Source: Acetobacter estunensis (GTDB lineage Bacteria; Pseudomonadota; Alphaproteobacteria; Acetobacterales; Acetobacteraceae). Taken from it: a stretch of DNA of 64,000 nucleotides. Shown in pieces: positions 55,934 through 64,000 of this stretch. The stretch lies in contig NZ_WOTH01000001.1 of NCBI RefSeq assembly GCF_011516945.1, forward strand, positions 1-64,000, in the 5' to 3' direction. Numbering within the stretch: the stretch's first letter is position 1; the number at the start of each line of letters is the position of its first letter. The translations under genes were made by a program, and so were the position numbers. The notes beneath the pieces were generated by a model. It saw only the letters and a list, made by a program, of their open reading frames with translations. It did no database searches and was not told where the DNA came from.

Positions 55934-56814
55934 CGCTTCCCGATGGTCCACTGATCGCGGCACCTTGGCTTGTCGCGCATCGTGCTGAGGTGATCGTGCT
56001 TGATGCCTCTGTCGGTAGGGTAGATCGTCCGGGAGGCGCCACGGCTTTTGTTTCCGGTCGGGATGTGTTCACGGCAGAGCATATTCCCGGTGCCCATCTG
56101 GCCGATTTGTTCGGAGCGTTTTCCGACCCGGATGCCCCTTTTGCGTTTACACGTCCGCATATTGCGGCGCTTGAACGGGAAGCGCGTCGGCTCGGCATCC
56201 GTAACGACAGCGACGTGGTGGTCTATGATCGCCTTGGGGGCGCGTACGCGGCGCGTATCTGGGTTCTTTTTCGTGTCTGTGGATTTGACAGGGTGCGCGT
56301 GCTCAATGGCGGTCTGGCGGCATGGGTCCATGCAGGCGGTATTGTGGAAACCGGGCCTGAGGTCTCAGCTTCTCCCGGTGATTTCACCGCTCGTCCCGCA
56401 CCTTCGATTTTTGTCTCGACCGAGGAGGTGGTGGAACTGATCGCCTCCGGTGACACGTCCCGTTCGCCTCTGGTCTGCGGTTTGCGAAAGGTTCAGTTCA
56501 CGGCGGAAGGCAGCAATGATCCACGTCTTGGTCACATCCCGGGCAGCCTGAACCTGCCGTATGCGGACCTGCTCGACGGCATGGGGCGGCTGGATTTTGC
56601 GCGGCTCAACAGCGCGTTGGAGGATCTGCAACTCGGACCGGAATTGGGCCGTCAGATAACGCCGGTGCTGTATTGCGGCGGTGGCATCAATGCTGCGGGT
56701 TTGGCTTTGGCCCTTGCCGCGACAGGGCGACCTTCTTTCCGGATCTATGATGATTCGATGAATGGCTGGACGGCCGATCCGTCGCGTCCCGTGCACCGTG
56801 GGCAGGAGAGGTAA
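55930..56814 (+). CDS. Rhodanese-type sulfurtransferase (two-domain)
   Basis: A 294-residue protein with tandem rhodanese domains, like thiosulfate or 3-mercaptopyruvate sulfurtransferase. The N-terminal domain has YDRLGGAYAARIWVLFRVCGFDRVRVLNGGLAAW; the C-terminal domain has LGHIPGSLNLPY and the active-site loop YCGGGINA with Cys249. CGGGI is close to the SseA loop CGSGV. It overlaps the monooxygenase by ATGA and is followed by the amidase, so it likely accepts sulfur released in the same pathway. Confidence 0.88.
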   Translation: MTLPDGPLIAAPWLVAHRAEVIVLDASVGRVDRPGGATAFVSGRDVFTAEHIPGAHLADLFGAFSDPDAPFAFTRPHIAALEREARRLGIRNDSDVVVYDRLGGAYAARIWVLFRVCGFDRVRVLNGGLAAWVHAGGIVETGPEVSASPGDFTARPAPSIFVSTEEVVELIASGDTSRSPLVCGLRKVQFTAEGSNDPRLGHIPGSLNLPYADLLDGMGRLDFARLNSALEDLQLGPELGRQITPVLYCGGGINAAGLALALAATGRPSFRIYDDSMNGWTADPSRPVHRGQER

Positions 56815-56815
56815 T

Positions 56816-58207
56816 GTGACCGATCTGCCCCCGATGAGTGCCGCCGAACTGACGCAGGCTTATGGGGCTGGCACGCTTTCCCCGGTCGAAGTGGCTGAAG
56901 CAGCACTGGCTGTGGTGGCGGGGCCTGCGGCGAGTCTCAATGCTGTGGCAAGTTCCGATGCCGATATGGTCCACGAGAGCGCGCGGGCAAGTGCCTGCCG
57001 TTGGAAAGCGGGGCGGCCATTGGGACCGCTGGACGGCGTGCCCATAAGCTTCAAGGACAGTTTCCATATCAAGGGGCTGCCGCGCTGGCATGGCACGGCC
57101 TGTCATGAAGGTGTCGTCTCTGGGGCCGATGCGCTGCCGGTCATTCGCGCCCGGGAAGCGGGAATGATCGTAACTTGCAAGACCACGATGCCGGATTTCG
57201 CGATGATCATGTCCGGGATCAGCTCCGAACACGGTGTGATCCGCAATGCATGGGATCCGCGTACAAGTCCGGGTGGGTCTTCGTCCGGGGCCGGACCCAG
57301 CGTGGTGCTGGGAGCCGCGACCATTGCCCTTGGCACCGACATGGTCGGCTCTGTTCGCATTCCCGCCGCTCTGTCGGGGCTGGCGTCCATCAAGCCCACG
57401 CAGGGGCGTATTGCTTACGACCCTCCCGGGGCTTACCGCAGCGCGGGCCCGATGGCGCGGACGGTGGGAGATGTCACGTTGGCGCTGGGCGCCCTTGGCC
57501 GGTTCGCGCATGAGGATTTCTATTCGCTGGATGGCCGTTTCGTGCCGGCTCCTCCTCCGACAGACCTCAAGGGGCAACGGATTGCGGTCTGGAAACGGGC
57601 GGGTTGGGGGGATGCGACCGATGCGGAAACCCTGACGGCTGTTGACTGGGCTGCGGAGCAGTTGAGCGCTCGTGGTGCCGAACTGATCGAGATCAAGGAT
57701 CTGGATGTCGGTGCTGACGATTACATGGCGATTCACTGGAACATGCTGCATGTCGGTGCTCCCGATTACTTCGGGCTGCCCGCTGCGGCGCGGGGTCGGA
57801 TCGCTCCTCCCATAGGGGCGCTGTATGATGGCCTGCTCTCTCAGTCTGCCATTCACGCCGCCAGCGTGACGCGCCGTGTCAACATGGCGGCGATCCGGGT
57901 GGCCCGGCAGTTGGCCTCTTTCGATCACGTGCTGTCACCAGCCGTGCCGGTGCGTGCTTTTCCCGCTGAACTCTGTTGTCCCGACCCACGATGGGGTGCG
58001 GCCAGTCATCAGGCCTTTGCCTGCTGGTTCAACCAGATCGGCTGGCCCGCCGCCACCGTGCCGGTCCATCAGCCTGAAGATGGTGACGTGCCGGTTTCCG
58101 TCCAGATCGCGGGCCGACGTTTCGACGATGCGCGGGTTCTTGGAATCGCAACCTTACTTGAGACTGCACGCGGGTTTGCCATCCGCTGGCCGCAGGTCCG
58201 GACATGA
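56816..58207 (+). CDS. Amidase signature family hydrolase
   Basis: A 463-residue serine amidase. The Ser-cisSer-Lys triad is visible as Lys80 (GVPISFKD), Ser155 (PGGSSSG) and Ser179 (GTDMVGSVRIPA). The GTG at 56816 has an AGGAG site and starts one base after the rhodanese stop codon. AS enzymes hydrolyse amides, carbamoyl groups or nitrile-derived amides. In this cluster it could cut the amide or ester-like product formed after monooxygenation. Confidence 0.9.
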   Translation: MTDLPPMSAAELTQAYGAGTLSPVEVAEAALAVVAGPAASLNAVASSDADMVHESARASACRWKAGRPLGPLDGVPISFKDSFHIKGLPRWHGTACHEGVVSGADALPVIRAREAGMIVTCKTTMPDFAMIMSGISSEHGVIRNAWDPRTSPGGSSSGAGPSVVLGAATIALGTDMVGSVRIPAALSGLASIKPTQGRIAYDPPGAYRSAGPMARTVGDVTLALGALGRFAHEDFYSLDGRFVPAPPPTDLKGQRIAVWKRAGWGDATDAETLTAVDWAAEQLSARGAELIEIKDLDVGADDYMAIHWNMLHVGAPDYFGLPAAARGRIAPPIGALYDGLLSQSAIHAASVTRRVNMAAIRVARQLASFDHVLSPAVPVRAFPAELCCPDPRWGAASHQAFACWFNQIGWPAATVPVHQPEDGDVPVSVQIAGRRFDDARVLGIATLLETARGFAIRWPQVRT

Positions 58208-58273
58208 ATGCGTCGGGTTGCAGCAGTTGGCGCAATTATCATCACGCCTTTGATGGAGCAGCAGGAGGGTGAA

Positions 58274-58657
58274 ATGAGCCGTCAGACTGTCTCGACTGGC
58301 AGTTCCTATGAGGAACTCATGGGATACGCCCGCGCGGTTAGCCAGAGCGGGCATGTGTTCGTGTCAGGCTGTTCGGGACTGGCACAGGAAGGGGCCGCGC
58401 ATGGTGACGCCACGGTCCAGTTCGCTCGTGCCGTGGAGAAAGTCGCAAGAGTTCTGGGGCAAGCGGGAGCGAGCCTTGCCGATGTGGTCCGTAGCCGCGT
58501 TTATCTGACGGACCCGCAGGACTGGCAGGCGCTCATCCGCGCGCATGGCGTGGCCTTTTCCGCAATCCGTCCGGCCTGCACGATGGTGCTGGTTGCGGGT
58601 CTTATCGATCCGGCCATGAAAGTCGAGCTGGAAGTTACAGCCATGAAAGATGCCTGA
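58274..58657 (+). CDS. Rid family protein lacking the RidA catalytic arginine
   Basis: A 127-residue Rid (YjgF/UK114) protein. The start at 58274 (MSRQTVSTGSSYEE) has AGGAGGGTGAA upstream; open sequence further up is not needed. The conserved VFVSGCSGLA and the late MVLVAGLIDPAMKVELEVTAM are present. At the position of RidA Arg105 (VAR) it has VAG, so canonical imine deaminase activity is doubtful, as in Rid4-7 subfamilies. Its place after an oxygenase and an amidase recalls RutC. Confidence 0.87.
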   Translation: MSRQTVSTGSSYEELMGYARAVSQSGHVFVSGCSGLAQEGAAHGDATVQFARAVEKVARVLGQAGASLADVVRSRVYLTDPQDWQALIRAHGVAFSAIRPACTMVLVAGLIDPAMKVELEVTAMKDA

Positions 58658-58676
58658 ACCGGATGGGCATTTTTTT
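58650..58676 (+). terminator. Intrinsic terminator overlapping the Rid stop
   Basis: ATGCC (58650-58654) pairs with GGCAT (58666-58670), followed by seven T residues (58670-58676). It partly separates the first four catabolic genes from thiM and the reductases. Confidence 0.65.
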
Positions 58677-58728
58677 ATGGTTGCTTGATCTCACAGATAC
58701 CTGAGCATCGCCACCGCTGGAGATACGC

Positions 58729-59514
58729 ATGAAGGAACTGACCTGGAAAGATCCTGAGATCCGCCACGAACTGGCGCGTCTCAAGGCGCTTAAACCCTTC
58801 TGCTACGGGCTTACCAATTACGTTGCGGCCAATCTTTCGGCGAATGTTCTGCTGGCCGTAGGGGCAGGACCGGCCATCGGCACGGCGATGGACTGGCCAG
58901 CCGTGTTCGGTCGTCACGCCCATGCGGTGTGGATCAATGCCGCCAGCCTGATGAGTTGTGGCCCGGAAGATATCCGTCTGGCCGCCCGTTCGGCACACGA
59001 GGCCGGAGTGCCGTGGGTTCTGGACCCTGTTGCGGTGGGAGCCGGGGCGCCAGCCTATGACGCGGTGGTGAAAGGTCTTCTGGAATTCAGGCCGACTGCT
59101 ATTCGTGGCAATGCGTCCGAACTGATCGCTCTGGCTGGCGGTCAGGGGGGAGGACAGGGGGTCGAAACGACGATGACGTCCGATCAGGCCGTGCCTTTTC
59201 TGGAGAATGTCGCGGCCAGCATCGGCACAGTCGCGGCTGTCAGCGGTCCTGTGGACTACATCACGGATGGCCGCGTGACGTATGCGGTGGGTGGGGGCGA
59301 TGTGCGGCTGACACAGGTGACGGGAGCGGGCTGTTCATTGGGTGCCCTCATGGCGGCGATGCTGGCTGGCGCACAGGACCGGATGATGGCCGTCGCGGCG
59401 GCCCATGCCGTCTATGCCGAAGCCGCCGAACGCGCGCAGCCAGCGGTGGGCACGGGCAGTTTCGCGGTGGCCTTTCTCGATCAGCTTTCGCTGCTGAATC
59501 CCTTGGAAGAGTGA
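58729..59514 (+). CDS. thiM: Hydroxyethylthiazole kinase
   Basis: ThiM (261 residues) phosphorylates 4-methyl-5-(2-hydroxyethyl)thiazole in thiamine salvage. The ribokinase-like motifs are clear: YGLTNYVAANLSANVLLAVGAGP, the VLDPVAVGAG segment, IRGNASELIALAGG, VSGPVDYITDG and VTGAGCSLGALMAA with the anion-hole and Cys. No other thi genes are here. Its position between a Rid protein and an FMN reductase is odd for a salvage enzyme, and suggests the pathway handles a thiazole or thiamine fragment. A weak GGAG precedes the start. Confidence 0.92.
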   Translation: MKELTWKDPEIRHELARLKALKPFCYGLTNYVAANLSANVLLAVGAGPAIGTAMDWPAVFGRHAHAVWINAASLMSCGPEDIRLAARSAHEAGVPWVLDPVAVGAGAPAYDAVVKGLLEFRPTAIRGNASELIALAGGQGGGQGVETTMTSDQAVPFLENVAASIGTVAAVSGPVDYITDGRVTYAVGGGDVRLTQVTGAGCSLGALMAAMLAGAQDRMMAVAAAHAVYAEAAERAQPAVGTGSFAVAFLDQLSLLNPLEE

Positions 59515-59557
59515 TGTGACCATCCGGTTGTTACCGGGTGCATAGGAGAATTGAAGC

Positions 59558-60094
59558 ATGAAGATCACCATGCTCTGCGGCAATCCCTCCGCTGGAGGCC
59601 GTACGACGGCTCTTGGCATGGAAGTGGCACGCGCACTGGCGTCTTTACTCGGAGCGCAGGAGCCAAGTGCTCCGATCGAGCTTGCCGAGCACACACAGGG
59701 TCTTTTCAGTTGGGGGCACGAAGAACTGGCCGCCGTCGTCAGGGAGGTGGCGGAGAGCGATTTTATCGTCATCGCCACACCGACTTACAAGGCGAGTTTC
59801 ACAGGGCTACTGAAAAGTTTTCTCGATCAATATGGCGCGGGTTCCCTGCGTAACAGGGTGGTGCTTCCTGTCTTTACGGGAGGTTCGGCTGCTCACAGTC
59901 TGGCGCCGGATTACACATTGCGGCCGCTGCTTGCGGAACTCGGTGCCAGCGTGCCGGGATCAAGCCTCTATGTGATGACGTCAGAACTGGAACGTCAGTC
60001 CGAGATTGTTGCCGATTACATCGAAGTCAACCGCTATGTCCTGCTCGGTGCCGCTCATGGCGTCTCTTTGGCGCGGCAAGGGGTGGAGGGATGA
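59558..60094 (+). CDS. NAD(P)H-dependent FMN reductase (SsuE/MsuE-like)
   Basis: A 178-residue flavodoxin-like reductase. The FMN phosphate loop GNPSAGGRTTALG is at residues 8-20, and ATPTYKASFTGLLKSFLDQ is the family's second motif. Such proteins supply FMNH2 to monooxygenases. Its stop overlaps the flavin reductase start by 4 bp. Confidence 0.88.
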   Translation: MKITMLCGNPSAGGRTTALGMEVARALASLLGAQEPSAPIELAEHTQGLFSWGHEELAAVVREVAESDFIVIATPTYKASFTGLLKSFLDQYGAGSLRNRVVLPVFTGGSAAHSLAPDYTLRPLLAELGASVPGSSLYVMTSELERQSEIVADYIEVNRYVLLGAAHGVSLARQGVEG

Positions 60095-60597
60095 GCGGTC
60101 TTGTTGCGACGGCCATAGATCCCACCCATCTGCGCGAGGTGGTCGGAGCTTATGTCTCGGGCCTCACCATTGTTACGTCTCGGCTCCCGGGCGGTGAACT
60201 TGTGGGCATGACCTGTCAGAGCTTCCATTCGCTTTCGCTCAATCCACCGCTTGTGGCTTTCTTCGCGGGGAGGCATTCGAAAAGCTATGCCGCTCTACGC
60301 TCGGCAGGTGGGTATGTGATCAATGTTCTCGCAGCCGACCAGAAGGCGCTGGCCTTGCAGTTCGCCCGTTCGAGTGGAGACAAATGGGCTGGCGTGAAGT
60401 TTCACGACGATGCTGCCGGCCTGCCGCGTCTTGACGGGGCCATTGCGCATATTTCCTGTTCTCAGGCGGCGGAATATCCCGGTGGGGATCACATGATCGC
60501 AGTTGGGCAGGTGAGGGAGCTGGCGCACGATCCAGCAAAACGGCCCCTGCTTTTCTTTCGTTCCGATTTTCACAGGCTGTATGTGGCGGAGGAATGA
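60091..60597 (+). CDS. Flavin reductase domain protein
   Basis: A 168-residue split-barrel flavin reductase of the HpaC/NtaB/RutF type: VSGLTIVTSRLPGGELVGMTCQSFHSLSLNPPLVAFF and GGDHMIAVGQVRELAHDPAKRPLLFF. The ATG overlaps the preceding FMN reductase stop (ATGA). Two different flavin reductases for one visible monooxygenase is unusual; one may serve another substrate step or the FMO elsewhere. Confidence 0.9.
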   Translation: MSGLVATAIDPTHLREVVGAYVSGLTIVTSRLPGGELVGMTCQSFHSLSLNPPLVAFFAGRHSKSYAALRSAGGYVINVLAADQKALALQFARSSGDKWAGVKFHDDAAGLPRLDGAIAHISCSQAAEYPGGDHMIAVGQVRELAHDPAKRPLLFFRSDFHRLYVAEE

Positions 60598-60673
60598 GGT
60601 CGGCACTCAGATTGAATCCCCCTCTTGTGGCTGGTAAGCACGGCGGACCAACCAGAGAAGGCCGGAGATTGTC

Positions 60674-61783
60674 ATGAGCGCCAGAAAACTGCTGATTCTT
60701 CCGGGTGACGGCATCGGACCCGAGGTCATGCGCGAAGTGGCGCGCGTCACCGCGTGGCTGGGGCGCAAGCGTGGCATTACGTTTGAGGTCTCGGAGGATC
60801 TGGTAGGCGGTGCGTCGCTTGCGGAATATGGCGTACCGCTGTGCGATGAGGTGATCGAGAAGGCGCGGGAGGCGGACGCTGTCCTGTTCGGCTCGGTGGG
60901 CGATCCGAAATGGAACCATGTCGGCTTCGACAAGCGGCCGGAACTGGCCATCCTCAAGCTGCGGCAGGAACTGGGTTTGTTCGCCAATTTGCGTCCGGCC
61001 AAAGTGTTCGATGCGCTGGTGGATGCCTCCACGCTCAAGCCCGAGGTTGTGAAGGGCCTCGACATCATGATCGTGCGCGAGAGCACGGGCGGCATCTACT
61101 TCGGTGATCCGCGTGGCATCGAAACGCTGCCGAATGGTGAAAAGCGTGGCATCAACACCGAAGTCTACACCACGCATGAAATCGAGCGTGTGGGACGTGT
61201 GGCGTTCGAACTGGCGCGCAAGCGGAAGAACAGTGTGTACTCCGTTGAGAAGTGCAATGTCATGGAGAGCGGACTTCTGTGGAAGGAAGTCATCACCGAT
61301 CTGCATGCACGTGAATATTCCGATGTGACGCTCTCACACATGCTGGCCGATAATTGCGCCATGCAGTTGGTGCGCAACCCGCGCCAGTTCGATGTGATCG
61401 TGACGGGCAATCTGTTTGGCGACATCCTTTCGGATCTGGCCTCCATGCTGACAGGCAGCCTCGGCATGCTGCCGTCCGCCACGCTGGGTGCGCGCGGTGC
61501 AAATGGAAAGATGCCGGCTCTTTATGAGCCGATTCATGGCAGTGCGCCGGATATTGCAGGCAAGGGCATTGCCAATCCGATCGCACAGATTCTCTCGTTT
61601 GCGATGCTGCTGCGCTATTCTTTCGACCTGCAGGCTGAGGCCGACATGATCGAGACAGCGGTTTCCAACGTGCTGGCCAGCGGGCTGCGGACGGCCGACA
61701 TCATGAGCGAGGGTAAGGCGCGCGTGGGCACGGATGTGATGGGTGAGGCCATCGTGCGTGAATTGGACAAGATGGCAGGATAA
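60674..61783 (+). CDS. leuB: 3-isopropylmalate dehydrogenase
   Basis: LeuB (369 residues) oxidises and decarboxylates 3-isopropylmalate in leucine synthesis. Motifs: [10 protein letters not shown], the substrate loop [27 protein letters not shown], and the NAD region [16 protein letters not shown]. Length is normal. It starts 76 bp after the flavin reductase and is probably a separate unit ending in a hairpin at 61810-61836. Confidence 0.95.
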   Translation: MSARKLLILPGDGIGPEVMREVARVTAWLGRKRGITFEVSEDLVGGASLAEYGVPLCDEVIEKAREADAVLFGSVGDPKWNHVGFDKRPELAILKLRQELGLFANLRPAKVFDALVDASTLKPEVVKGLDIMIVRESTGGIYFGDPRGIETLPNGEKRGINTEVYTTHEIERVGRVAFELARKRKNSVYSVEKCNVMESGLLWKEVITDLHAREYSDVTLSHMLADNCAMQLVRNPRQFDVIVTGNLFGDILSDLASMLTGSLGMLPSATLGARGANGKMPALYEPIHGSAPDIAGKGIANPIAQILSFAMLLRYSFDLQAEADMIETAVSNVLASGLRTADIMSEGKARVGTDVMGEAIVRELDKMAG

Positions 61784-61809
61784 GCTCGTTTTTCACGGGC
61801 ACTCGAATG

Positions 61810-61836
61810 GCAGCCATGCCCGGGCTGCTTTCTTTC
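61810..61836 (+). terminator. Probable terminator after leuB
   Basis: GCAGCC (61810-61815) and GGCTGC (61823-61828) form a stem followed by the T-rich TTTCTTTC, 26 bp after the leuB stop. Confidence 0.6.
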
Positions 61837-61893
61837 TGTCCTCCCACTGACGGTAGAACCACGCTCATCCGCAGTAGCGCATGAGGCAAGGCA

Positions 61894-62406
61894 ATGACGA
61901 GCACGTGGGGGGACTTTCAGGCGATCATCCAGCTTTCGGCTGGCTTGAACGTCGCGATTCTCAGCTTCGTGGATATCAGCATTCCGGCCATTAAGGAGCG
62001 TCGGCGCGTTTTCACCAAAGCGCGGCAGGAACTCGATATCTATCGCAAGAATCCCCACAAGGTGACGGAAGAGGAAAAGATCGCTCATGCGGGCGAGGTC
62101 GGGGTGATTGACCGGCAGCTTTTCGATTTGTGGCGCGAGACCTCCGAGTTCGAGACGGTGGAGGATTCCATGATGAAAACCACCGGTGTCTTCGGGCTGG
62201 CAGGCGCGGTTCTGAGCATCAGCCTGCTATGGTATTCCGGACTGCATTACGATGAGAGCATGTCCATTCTGGGAGAGGCGCTGACAGGAGGTTCTTTTCT
62301 GTCGTTGCTGGCCGCGTTCGGCATGAACTTCTTCACGGCTTTTCGGGCCACTCACTATACCCAGCGTTGCAATGAACTTCGGGCGCAGATGCGCAAGCGC
62401 CTGTAA
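61894..62406 (+). CDS. Hypothetical membrane protein
   Basis: A 170-residue protein I do not recognise. An amphipathic or membrane N-terminus (FQAIIQLSAGLNVAILSF) is followed by a charged cytoplasmic stretch (about 30-90, with many Lys/Arg/Glu, possible coiled coil). Two clear helices follow (TGVFGLAGAVLSISLLWYS and GSFLSLLAAFGMNFFTAF), and a basic tail ends the protein. It is convergent with the MFS gene. No function can be given. Confidence 0.7.
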   Translation: MTSTWGDFQAIIQLSAGLNVAILSFVDISIPAIKERRRVFTKARQELDIYRKNPHKVTEEEKIAHAGEVGVIDRQLFDLWRETSEFETVEDSMMKTTGVFGLAGAVLSISLLWYSGLHYDESMSILGEALTGGSFLSLLAAFGMNFFTAFRATHYTQRCNELRAQMRKRL

Positions 62407-62411
62407 AGAGA

Positions 62412-62437
62412 CTGCCCCCGCCTTGTGGCGGAGGCAG
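62412..62437. terminator. Bidirectional hairpin between convergent genes
   Basis: CTGCCCCCGCC (62412-62422) pairs with GGCGGAGGCAG (62427-62437) around a TTGT loop with one mismatch. It separates the convergent genes ending at 62406 and 62446. Confidence 0.6.
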
Positions 62438-62445
62438 AGATGTCT

Positions 62446-63693
62446 TCAGACGATGGGCTGACGGATTTCCTTCTGGCCGCTGCGTTTGAGAAGCAGGAGG
62501 GCGAGCAGATAGGTGGCCAGCCCTCCGCAGGACAACACGGCGCCACCAATGCCCAATGCACTGTAACCGAACTGATGCGCGAGCAGCATGCTGCCGAGCG
62601 AAGCGCCCAGCGCATTGGCGATGTTGAAGGCAGAGTGGTTGAGGGAGGCTGCGAGAGTCTGGGCCTCTCCTGCAAAGTCCATCAAGCGCGTCTGCAAGGC
62701 TGGTCCCAGTCCATTGACGAAAGTGGGCACCAGAAAGACGGTCACCGCCAGCGCGATGGGCTGCTCCAGAACGCAGGCGAAGGTCAGCATGATGATGGCG
62801 CTTCCCCCAAGGGCGAGGATTGCCGCGAGATCGAGCTTGCGATCCACGATCCATGCGCCGGCATTGGCTCCGGCCAGCATTCCGCATCCCCATATGACCA
62901 TGTAGAGCATCACGGCCCATTCGGGCACATGTGTGACGTTCTGCAAAATGCTTGTGAGATAAGTGTAGATTGCGAACATTCCGCCAAAGCCGATGGCAGC
63001 GGTGAGAAGGGTGAGCAGCACCTGCGTGTTGCCCATGGCGGTCACTTCGTGCAGGGGCGAGTTTCTGCGGTTGGGCTGGTCTGCCGGAATATAGCGCCAC
63101 ACTCCGAAGAAGGTGAGCAGTCCGAAGAGGCCGATAATCAGATAGGCGATGCGCCAGCCGAAATGGTTGGCCGCGAACGTGGAAAACGGCGCACCGATGA
63201 GCGTGGAGATGGCGATGCCTGACAGCACGCGACCAACGGCCCAGCCGCGGCGCGACCGCTCCACCATGGTCGCGGCGACAAGGGCCGAGATGCCGAAGAG
63301 CGCTCCATGTGGCAGGCCGGTAATGAAGCGCGCGACTTCGATCAGGCCCGGCGTGGGCATGCAGATGCTCAGGATATTGCCGAAGACGAACAACAGCAGC
63401 ATCGAGAGCAGCAACTCCTTGCGCGACAGGCGCGCGCCAAGAATGGTGATGAGCGGCGCACCGATCACCACGCCCAGCGCGTAGGCCGTGATGGCGTAGC
63501 CTGCATCGGCATCGCTCAGACCGAGCGATGCCGCAAACTCCGGGAGCATTCCCATGATGGCGAATTCACCGGTACCCACGACGAAGGCGCCGAATGTCAG
63601 CACCCCGATGGCAGCCGTGCGGCCATGAGGGGGCGGGATGAGAGGCGCCGCCGCAGGGGGGGCAGCGTCTGGCGGCAAAGTTTCTGAGGACAT
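62446..63693 (-). CDS. MFS transporter (DHA1/AraJ-like efflux)
   Basis: A 415-residue, twelve-helix major facilitator. FVVGTGEFAIMGMLPEFAASLGLSDADAGYAITAYALGVVIGAPL and the motif-A-like loop GARLSRKELLL are typical of the AraJ/PbuE/chloramphenicol-efflux DHA1 group. A Pro/Ala-rich N-terminus precedes helix 1. I use ATG 63693; an earlier in-frame ATG at 63747 would overlap the upstream gene by 32 bp. The substrate is unknown. Confidence 0.88.
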   Translation of the reverse strand: MSSETLPPDAAPPAAAPLIPPPHGRTAAIGVLTFGAFVVGTGEFAIMGMLPEFAASLGLSDADAGYAITAYALGVVIGAPLITILGARLSRKELLLSMLLLFVFGNILSICMPTPGLIEVARFITGLPHGALFGISALVAATMVERSRRGWAVGRVLSGIAISTLIGAPFSTFAANHFGWRIAYLIIGLFGLLTFFGVWRYIPADQPNRRNSPLHEVTAMGNTQVLLTLLTAAIGFGGMFAIYTYLTSILQNVTHVPEWAVMLYMVIWGCGMLAGANAGAWIVDRKLDLAAILALGGSAIIMLTFACVLEQPIALAVTVFLVPTFVNGLGPALQTRLMDFAGEAQTLAASLNHSAFNIANALGASLGSMLLAHQFGYSALGIGGAVLSCGGLATYLLALLLLKRSGQKEIRQPIV

Positions 63694-63715
63694 GGAGGAG
63701 ATCTCGGAAAAGGGA

Positions 63716-64000
63716 TCAAATATCGGCAAGGGTGCGTGCAGCAACACGCGCTATGGCGATGTCATCCGGGGTGGCGGCGCCGGATACGCCGATGCTGCCC
63801 AACACCGTGCCATCAGTGTTTCTGAGCAGGATGCCGCCGCCGAAGCTGGTCAGGCCATCGTTGGTGTTTTCAAGGGTGTAGGCCTCGCCATCGGGTCGGC
63901 CGAGAACTGCGAAATCGGCGCTGTCCATGTGGAACAGGATCGCTGTGCGCGCCTTTTTGCGGCTGACATCGATCACACCGAGAGGCACGCCCTCCATGCG
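63716..64000 (-). CDS. GlcG/HbpS (DUF336) heme-degrading-type protein, partial
   Basis: The 3-prime part of a DUF336 gene; the 5-prime part lies beyond the window edge. RMEGVPLGVIDVSRKKARTA and the glycine-rich FGGGILLRNTDGTVLGSIGVSGA are family marks; the first visible Met is internal, as homologues continue upstream. HbpS binds heme; GlcG is found with glycolate genes. It ends 22 bp before the MFS start and is likely co-transcribed with it. Confidence 0.82.
   Translation of the reverse strand, partial: RMEGVPLGVIDVSRKKARTAILFHMDSADFAVLGRPDGEAYTLENTNDGLTSFGGGILLRNTDGTVLGSIGVSGAATPDDIAIARVAARTLADI

Noticed and set aside
58677-58728. Possible TPP riboswitch before thiM (ACCTGA-like sequence)
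   Set aside because: The gap from the terminator to thiM is far shorter than the minimal THI box, and only a few bases match; the CUGAGA half is missing.
1-64000. tRNA, rRNA and CRISPR arrays
   Set aside because: Reading the intergenic gaps I saw no T-loop-like consensus, rRNA stretches or regularly spaced direct repeats; tRNAscan-SE and a CRISPR finder would settle it.

Overview
The window looks like chromosomal DNA of an acetic acid bacterium (Acetobacteraceae, Alphaproteobacteria). This is inferred from GC-rich coding sequence, protein character, the gene mix (complex I, acetyl-CoA synthetase, SMP-30 lactonase, GMC dehydrogenase, many SDRs) and IS5-family elements. The genus cannot be fixed from sequence alone. 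Coding density is high, I found no rRNA, tRNA or CRISPR array, and almost every gene from 163 to 35268 is on the minus strand.

Region 1 (103-14490) is a complete-looking 13-gene nuo operon, nuoA-B-CD-E-F-G-H-I-J-K-L-M-N, read right to left. Most junctions are 4-bp ATGA overlaps. nuoC and nuoD are fused and NuoG is about 910 residues, as in enterobacteria rather than typical alphaproteobacteria, which suggests horizontal origin. The last gene, nuoN, lacks its C-terminal part and ends in an inverted repeat. The upstream side is bordered by a decayed IS5-family element (about 14750-15290).

Region 2 (15354-31536) is a long minus-strand catabolic island. Its promoter-proximal part is an ABC importer (binding protein, permease, ATPase), two SDR dehydrogenases, a creatininase-family amidohydrolase and two tandem ureohydrolases. 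These are overlapping or closely spaced behind one promoter, which carries a palindromic operator candidate. A LysR regulator follows, then DUF1028, a flavin monooxygenase, a Rid protein, an NCS1 permease, a GMC oxidoreductase, an ArgE-like deacylase and a second LysR. Together they suggest uptake and breakdown of a guanidino or amide nitrogen compound.

Region 3 (32005-46953) is mostly ordinary chromosome: an AT-rich GT22-like mannosyltransferase that looks foreign, PPK2, a YdfG-like SDR, YqgE, an SMP-30 lactonase, TypA, an MscS channel, Tag, Acs, a PiT phosphate transporter behind a probable Pho box, an intact 863-bp IS5-family element inserted between the PiT gene and its terminator, and a DUF72 protein.

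Region 4 (47044-53070) is a single 2008-codon gene for a giant protein: transglutaminase-like region, DUF4011, SF1 helicase, Vsr-like nuclease and DUF3320. It is a strong candidate for a one-gene anti-phage system.

Region 5 (53506-60597, plus strand) is a LysR gene followed by a two-component-type flavin monooxygenase, a rhodanese, an amidase, a Rid protein, ThiM, an FMN reductase and a flavin reductase. It resembles the logic of the Rut pyrimidine pathway but with sulfur and thiazole enzymes, and I do not recognise it as a described pathway. Region 6 (60674-64000) has leuB, an unknown membrane protein, an MFS exporter and the 3-prime part of a GlcG/HbpS-like gene that runs off the window.
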